Shown piece after piece: positions 32,415-35,185 of a DNA stretch of 35,185 bases. Below the pieces are notes generated by a model. That model worked only from the letters and a program-made list of their open reading frames with translations. It ran no database searches and was not told the origin of the DNA. Origin of the DNA: Nitrospirota bacterium (GTDB lineage Bacteria; JACPQY01); assembly GCA_016190245.1 (NCBI GenBank), contig JACPQY010000020.1, positions 1 to 35,185 on the forward strand, read 5' to 3'. The position numbers and the translations under genes were made by a program. The first letter of the stretch is position 1, and every line of letters begins with the position of its first letter.

Positions 32415-33347
32415 TCAGCGCGTCGGCGCGCTGCCGATGCCGAGGGGGATTTCGAAGATCGCGCCGCCGAAGAGTTGGGTGGCGTGGATCGAGGTCTCGC
32501 TGAATCCCTTGCCCCTGCCGAACGCGAGGCTGGCGACACCGGGCACGCCGGACACGACCAAGATCGGCTCGGGCGCGGCGGGGTCTATTCGGTAGATCTT
32601 TCCGGCCAGGTTCGCGGCCACGTACACGCGGCCTTTTTCGTCCATCGCAACGCCGTCGTTTGTGGCCACCGCGTCGGGGAGCTTTGCGAGCAGGGCCGGC
32701 GCTCCGGGCGACCCGTTCGCGTCCAGCGGCACCCGCCAAACGCGGGCATCCGGGATGATCGTTCCGACCTCGGCAAAACTCTGCGAGACGAACAGTTCGC
32801 GGCGGTCGAGGGAGAAGACCATGCCGTTGGGTGCCGTGATGCCCTTCAGAAAGACCTGGGAGGGACCGCCCCCCCCCGGCACGAGGTAGATTTCGTCGCC
32901 GATATCGTCCGATACGAGCAGATCGCCATCGTCCCGCACGAGGATGAAGTTGGGATCGGGAATGTCCGTGTTGAGAACGGTCACGTCGCCCGCCGACGTT
33001 ACCTTCAGCACGGTGCCGTCCTTCACGCGCGGTTCCGGCGGACCGAAGGAGGAGCCCCCCTCGGCCACGAGGATGCCCCCCGCGCCGTCGTGCGCGAGCC
33101 CGATGGGGCCCTTCAGGTCAGTCACCTTGCGCGTGGAGCCATCGGCGCCGATCTCCCAGAGGGCCTTGTCGGCCGTCACGAACATCCGCCCGCGGTGATC
33201 GAACGTGATGCCCTCTGCGGACTGAAACGTGCCGCTGAGGAATGTTCGCGGGGTCACCGGCAGCGGGGATTCGACGGACTCGGACGAGCCGTCCCCGCAG
33301 GCGGGGAGGGCGAGCAGCGTGCCGAGCAGGAGGGGGACCGTCTTCAC
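32415..33347 (-). CDS. SMP-30/NHL-like beta-propeller lipoprotein
   Basis: The 310-residue protein has a lipoprotein signal (LLLGTLLALPAC, Cys at about 17). The mature part is built of repeated GITFDHRGRMFVTA, GLAHDGAGGILVAEGG, FILVRDDGDLLVSDD, GMVFSLDRRELFVSQS and GVAMDEKGRVYVAANL blades, the pattern of SMP-30/gluconolactonase-type six-bladed propellers. The later blades carry Asn-Asp-Gly near the central channel, where metal-binding residues sit in enzymes of this fold. Lactonase activity is possible but not shown. A 103-base gap separates it from the aldehyde dehydrogenase. Confidence 0.85.
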   Translation of the reverse strand: MKTVPLLLGTLLALPACGDGSSESVESPLPVTPRTFLSGTFQSAEGITFDHRGRMFVTADKALWEIGADGSTRKVTDLKGPIGLAHDGAGGILVAEGGSSFGPPEPRVKDGTVLKVTSAGDVTVLNTDIPDPNFILVRDDGDLLVSDDIGDEIYLVPGGGGPSQVFLKGITAPNGMVFSLDRRELFVSQSFAEVGTIIPDARVWRVPLDANGSPGAPALLAKLPDAVATNDGVAMDEKGRVYVAANLAGKIYRIDPAAPEPILVVSGVPGVASLAFGRGKGFSETSIHATQLFGGAIFEIPLGIGSAPTR

Positions 33348-33399
33348 GGCGGCGCCATCGTACCAGAAGCCCGCCTTGGCGTCGCTGCGATGGGAGAGT

Positions 33400-33570
33400 T
33401 CAGGCGATCAGGTCCACCATCGTGCCCAGGTCAGCCATCTTGAGCCCGGCTTCAACCGTCGCCCTCACGGCCCGCTCCGCGAATTCGATTTGAGAAGACA
33501 TGGCATCGGCCAGCACCTGCATCAGGACGTCGTAGCCTGGGAGCATCGCGGCCGCCGATATTGAACCCAT
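33400..33570 (-). CDS. 56-residue ORF, possibly YjfB-like motility-associated protein
   Basis: An open frame from ATG 33570 to TGA 33400 gives MGSISAAAMLPGYDVLMQVL followed by ADAMSSQIEFAERAVRATVE and AGLKMADLGTMVDLIA. The two amphipathic helices and the length of about 55-60 residues resemble the YjfB-like 'putative motility protein' group, but the match is by pattern only. GAGAG lies directly before the ATG, which is poor spacing. It sits 52 bases upstream of the propeller gene on the same strand. Confidence 0.45.
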   Translation of the reverse strand: MGSISAAAMLPGYDVLMQVLADAMSSQIEFAERAVRATVEAGLKMADLGTMVDLIA

Positions 33571-33814
33571 CTCTCAGAATTCATCGGCGGCAACGCTCGA
33601 TTCTTGAGCCTCTTCAGAGGTTTCAGATCGCGCCCCGGTCATGACACCCACCCGCTGCAGTCTTGTCACCTCCCACGCCACTGGTGCGCTGCGGAGCCAT
33701 CGCTCACCCCTGCCCGTTCGACGGGAATTCCGCGAGTTCGAGCGATGACGTTTGACGTGGCGGAAGCCCTTGGGTGTGGTGGCACTCGGTTCCTATCCGA
33801 AAAGCCCGGCACTC

Positions 33815-33871
33815 GTAGGGAGCATCTTCAGATACTCCCTGATCCGGGCGGACCCAAGGATCCGCCCCTAC
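33815..33871. repeat. Branched palindromic intergenic repeat, copy 3
   Basis: GTAGG (33815-33819) closes on CCTAC (33867-33871). Within lie hairpin GGGAGCATCT/AGATACTCCC (33818-33839, one mismatch) and hairpin GGGCGGA/TCCGCCC (33846-33867). The layout is a small three-way junction. Confidence 0.72.
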
Positions 33872-33887
33872 TTCCCCTTCTTGGAAG

Positions 33888-33925
33888 TGAACAGCAAGAC
33901 AGTGAACAGCGGGATAGCAAGAGAG
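33888..33925. repeat. GTGAACA-type repeats
   Basis: GTGAACA GCAAGACA GTGAACA GCGGGATA GCAAGAGA lies between two palindromic repeat copies. The unit is the same GTGAACA seen after flgH (about 16420) and flgN (about 20121). Confidence 0.5.
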
Positions 33926-33933
33926 TCATCTTC

Positions 33934-33959
33934 GTAGGGGAGCATCTTCAGATGCTCCC
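33934..33959. repeat. Branched palindromic repeat, half copy 4
   Basis: GTAGGG followed by the perfect 10-bp hairpin GGGAGCATCT/AGATGCTCCC (33938-33959). It equals the first half of copy 3; the second hairpin and closing CCTAC are missing. Confidence 0.65.
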
Positions 33960-34041
33960 TCCTCATGGGCGGGTCTGATGTTTTGGGATAGGCTGTCAGA
34001 ATAGGGGAGGTGGTGGAGTGGCGAGCATCTTGCACAGGCAG

Positions 34042-34057
34042 GTCCGCCGCGGCGGAC
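34042..34057. repeat. GTCCGCCGCGGCGGAC palindrome
   Basis: A perfect 16-bp palindrome identical to the one at 2155-2170 inside repeat copy 1, here without the rest of the element. Confidence 0.6.
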
Positions 34058-34259
34058 TGGCGGAAACCTGGACGCTACGAAGGCACCGCGCGTCCTTGAT
34101 TGTGTAGCGTCCGGTTCCATATTGGAGCCAATGAGATGACGGGGCGCCGATGTTTCCACCGTTTGCGGAGGATGGGGGATCTGAACGGTTACGACGCCCA
34201 CTTCCAGGAAGGGAACGCGGTCGAAATGTGGGGACGGACTGTCTTCGAGCGGCGTTCGG

Positions 34260-34679
34260 TCACTCCCAGGGATTCAACACTTCAGCGCCGCAACGCGCGA
34301 TGTCGCGCACATTGCGCGTTACGACCGTCAGGTGATGAACTACGGCCGTGGCGGCGATGAGGCTGTCCACGGCCGGAAGGGGTTCTCCGCGTGCGGCAGC
34401 CTCGCCCTGCATGCGGCCCCACGCGACCGCCGTTTCCGCGTCCACCGGGAGAATGCGCGCGTAGAATCGCCGGCCTAGATCGTCATCCACCCAATCGCGC
34501 AGCCGCGCCTTGCGCTTCCCGTCGGCCAAGCGCGCGATGCCCTTGTGCAGTTCACCGAGCGTCAGAACGCTCAGAAAGAGGGAAGCTTCGTCCCGCTCGT
34601 CGATCCAGCGGACTACTTTCGGCTCGGGCCGCGGGCGGATCAACTCGGAGATCGCGCTGGTATCGACCAAGTATCTCAC
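34260..34679 (-). CDS. vapC: VapC-like PIN-domain toxin
   Basis: The 139-residue PIN ribonuclease begins YLVDTSAISELIRPRPEP. Acidic residues of the metal site are visible as Asp6, Glu43 (LGELHKG) and Asp105 (PAVDSLIAATA), with Asn123/Asp126 (TRNVRDIARCG) completing it. Family members cut RNA, often tRNA, when freed from the antitoxin. It overlaps the antitoxin gene by 4 bases (ATGA), the usual coupling for these pairs. Confidence 0.93.
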   Translation of the reverse strand: MRYLVDTSAISELIRPRPEPKVVRWIDERDEASLFLSVLTLGELHKGIARLADGKRKARLRDWVDDDLGRRFYARILPVDAETAVAWGRMQGEAAARGEPLPAVDSLIAATAVVHHLTVVTRNVRDIARCGAEVLNPWE

Positions 34680-34927
34680 AGTTGGATGTCGCGACCGGTC
34701 TCGCGGCTGCGCGTCAAATCGAGCTTCGCTCCCTTCAAGGGGGACTCGGCGAAGAATCGCGACAGGCGCGGTCCCCGAGCCACCAATCGCTTGTATTCCT
34801 CATAGGAAAGCAGGACGGCCGCGGGCCTCCCGTGAACGGTGATCGTCTGTGGTCCGCGCTCATGCGCCTGCTCGACGACGTGGCTCAGGCGGTTTTTGGC
34901 CGTTTGGAGCTGCCATTGGGATTCCAT
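34676..34927 (-). CDS. Phd/YefM-type antitoxin
   Basis: The 83-residue protein opens with WQLQTAKNRLSHVVEQAHER, the Phd/YefM DNA-binding N-terminus. It continues with GPQTITVHGRPAAVLLSYEEY, the core strand-helix of the family. The C-terminal part (FFAESPLKGAKLDLTRSRE) is the expected toxin-binding tail. It lies first in the operon and directly behind a palindrome that is probably its own operator. Confidence 0.92.
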   Translation of the reverse strand: MESQWQLQTAKNRLSHVVEQAHERGPQTITVHGRPAAVLLSYEEYKRLVARGPRLSRFFAESPLKGAKLDLTRSRETGRDIQL

Positions 34928-34929
34928 AA

Positions 34930-34944
34930 TCTAGCCTATCTAGA
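34930..34944. promoter_or_regulatory. Likely toxin-antitoxin operator
   Basis: TCTAG, 5 bases, CTAGA is an inverted repeat 2 bases before the antitoxin start codon and across the predicted transcription start. Phd-family antitoxins bind such palindromes to repress their own operon. Confidence 0.6.
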
Positions 34945-34947
34945 CAT

Positions 34948-34977
34948 ATTTTGCCCCCGCCAGGCATCTCTTGTCAA
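34948..34977 (-). promoter_or_regulatory. Promoter of the toxin-antitoxin operon
   Basis: On the minus strand TTGACA (34977-34972), an 18-base spacer and CAAAAT (34953-34948). The -35 is perfect and the -10 matches 4 of 6. The predicted start is near 34941, within the palindrome. Confidence 0.6.
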
Positions 34978-35185
34978 GGGTTGCGCCGGTCACGAGAATA
35001 TCCAGCGTGGCGCAGTGATTTGAGGGGGTGAGACGCCGTTGAGGGCATGTGGGGACGTTTCTCTGAAAGCGGCTGCCTCGTCAAGCCATTTCTTGGTCCT
35101 TTCTTTTGGTCTTCAAATGATTTCGAATCAGGTCCTCACGTATCTCTTCGCCGTCTCGGTGCGGCATGATTCAATTCGAATCCAC
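34978..35185. other. Right-hand end without a firm gene
   Basis: No supported gene. A 28-codon minus-strand ORF (35081-35167, product MPHRDGEEIREDLIRNHLKT...) has no recognised match. The last bases carry the inverted repeat GATTC-AATTC-GAATC (35169-35183) and a related GATTTCGAATC near 35119. Confidence 0.35.

Larger units (their letters stand above)
33571..34259. other. Repeat-rich gap without a gene
   Basis: About 690 bases with no convincing coding frame. It holds two GTAGGG palindromic repeats (33815-33871 and 33934-33959), 7-bp repeats at 33888-33925 and the palindrome at 34042-34057. The stretch 34100-34259 is open on the plus strand but Arg-rich and without a ribosome-binding site. 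Confidence 0.55.

Noticed and set aside
35081-35167. 28-codon ORF at the right edge
   Set aside because: Too short to support without homologues; no clear ribosome-binding site; frame closed by a stop just upstream.
1-35185. CRISPR array
   Set aside because: No regularly spaced identical repeats with unique spacers; the 7-bp arrays have no spacers and degenerate units.

Overview
The window is about 35 kb of GC-rich bacterial DNA. The cell that carried it was very probably a flagellated diderm, because genes for both the peptidoglycan ring (FlgI) and the outer-membrane ring (FlgH) are present. An alternative complex III (ACIII) operon, an MglA-like GTPase, many intergenic palindromes and degenerate 7-bp repeats fit an uncultured deltaproteobacterial-grade or neighbouring lineage. 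No gene here fixes the phylum, so this placement is inference.

Layout: 1-112 is the 3' end of an ISL3-like transposase. 374-1775 holds a SAM methyltransferase and a convergent PD-(D/E)XK-like gene. 2056-2526 is a non-coding patch with a branched palindromic repeat, tRNA-Arg(TCT) and a hairpin. 2527-4227 holds a small helical protein, a YjbQ/UPF0047 protein and an MglA-like GTPase. 4284-12723 is a plus-strand housekeeping run: ppdK with its own promoter, rimI, pyrD, gamma-carbonic anhydrase, Ppx/GppA, a LysM-M23 peptidase, a cyclophilin-like protein and an ACC-deaminase-family PLP enzyme. 12924-23645 is a flagellar cluster in the order flgF, small ORF, flgG, flgA, flgH, gap, flgI, flgJ, flgM, flgN, flgK, flgL. 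23852-30374 (minus) is the ACIII operon actA-B-C-D-F. 30489-33570 (minus) holds a basic small protein, an aldehyde dehydrogenase, a beta-propeller lipoprotein and a 56-residue ORF. 33571-34259 is repeat-rich non-coding DNA, followed by a Phd/YefM-VapC toxin-antitoxin pair with a recognisable promoter and operator.

How the genes work together: the flagellar block encodes distal rod, L and P rings, rod cap, hook-filament junction proteins and their export chaperone. flgM carries a sigma-70-like and a sigma-28-like promoter in tandem, the usual arrangement for checkpoint control of late flagellar genes. FlgJ carries an M23 peptidase domain instead of a glucosaminidase. The ACIII operon encodes a quinol oxidase module of pentaheme cytochrome, Fe-S/MopB-like subunit and two NrfD-like membrane subunits, but the monoheme cytochrome ActE is absent and no terminal oxidase is adjacent.

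The least explained parts are non-coding: a terminator followed by about eight consecutive hairpins between flgH and flgI, a family of multi-hairpin repeats bounded by GTAGG/CCTAC, and 7-bp-period repeats placed at gene junctions, one of which supplies the actB start codon.
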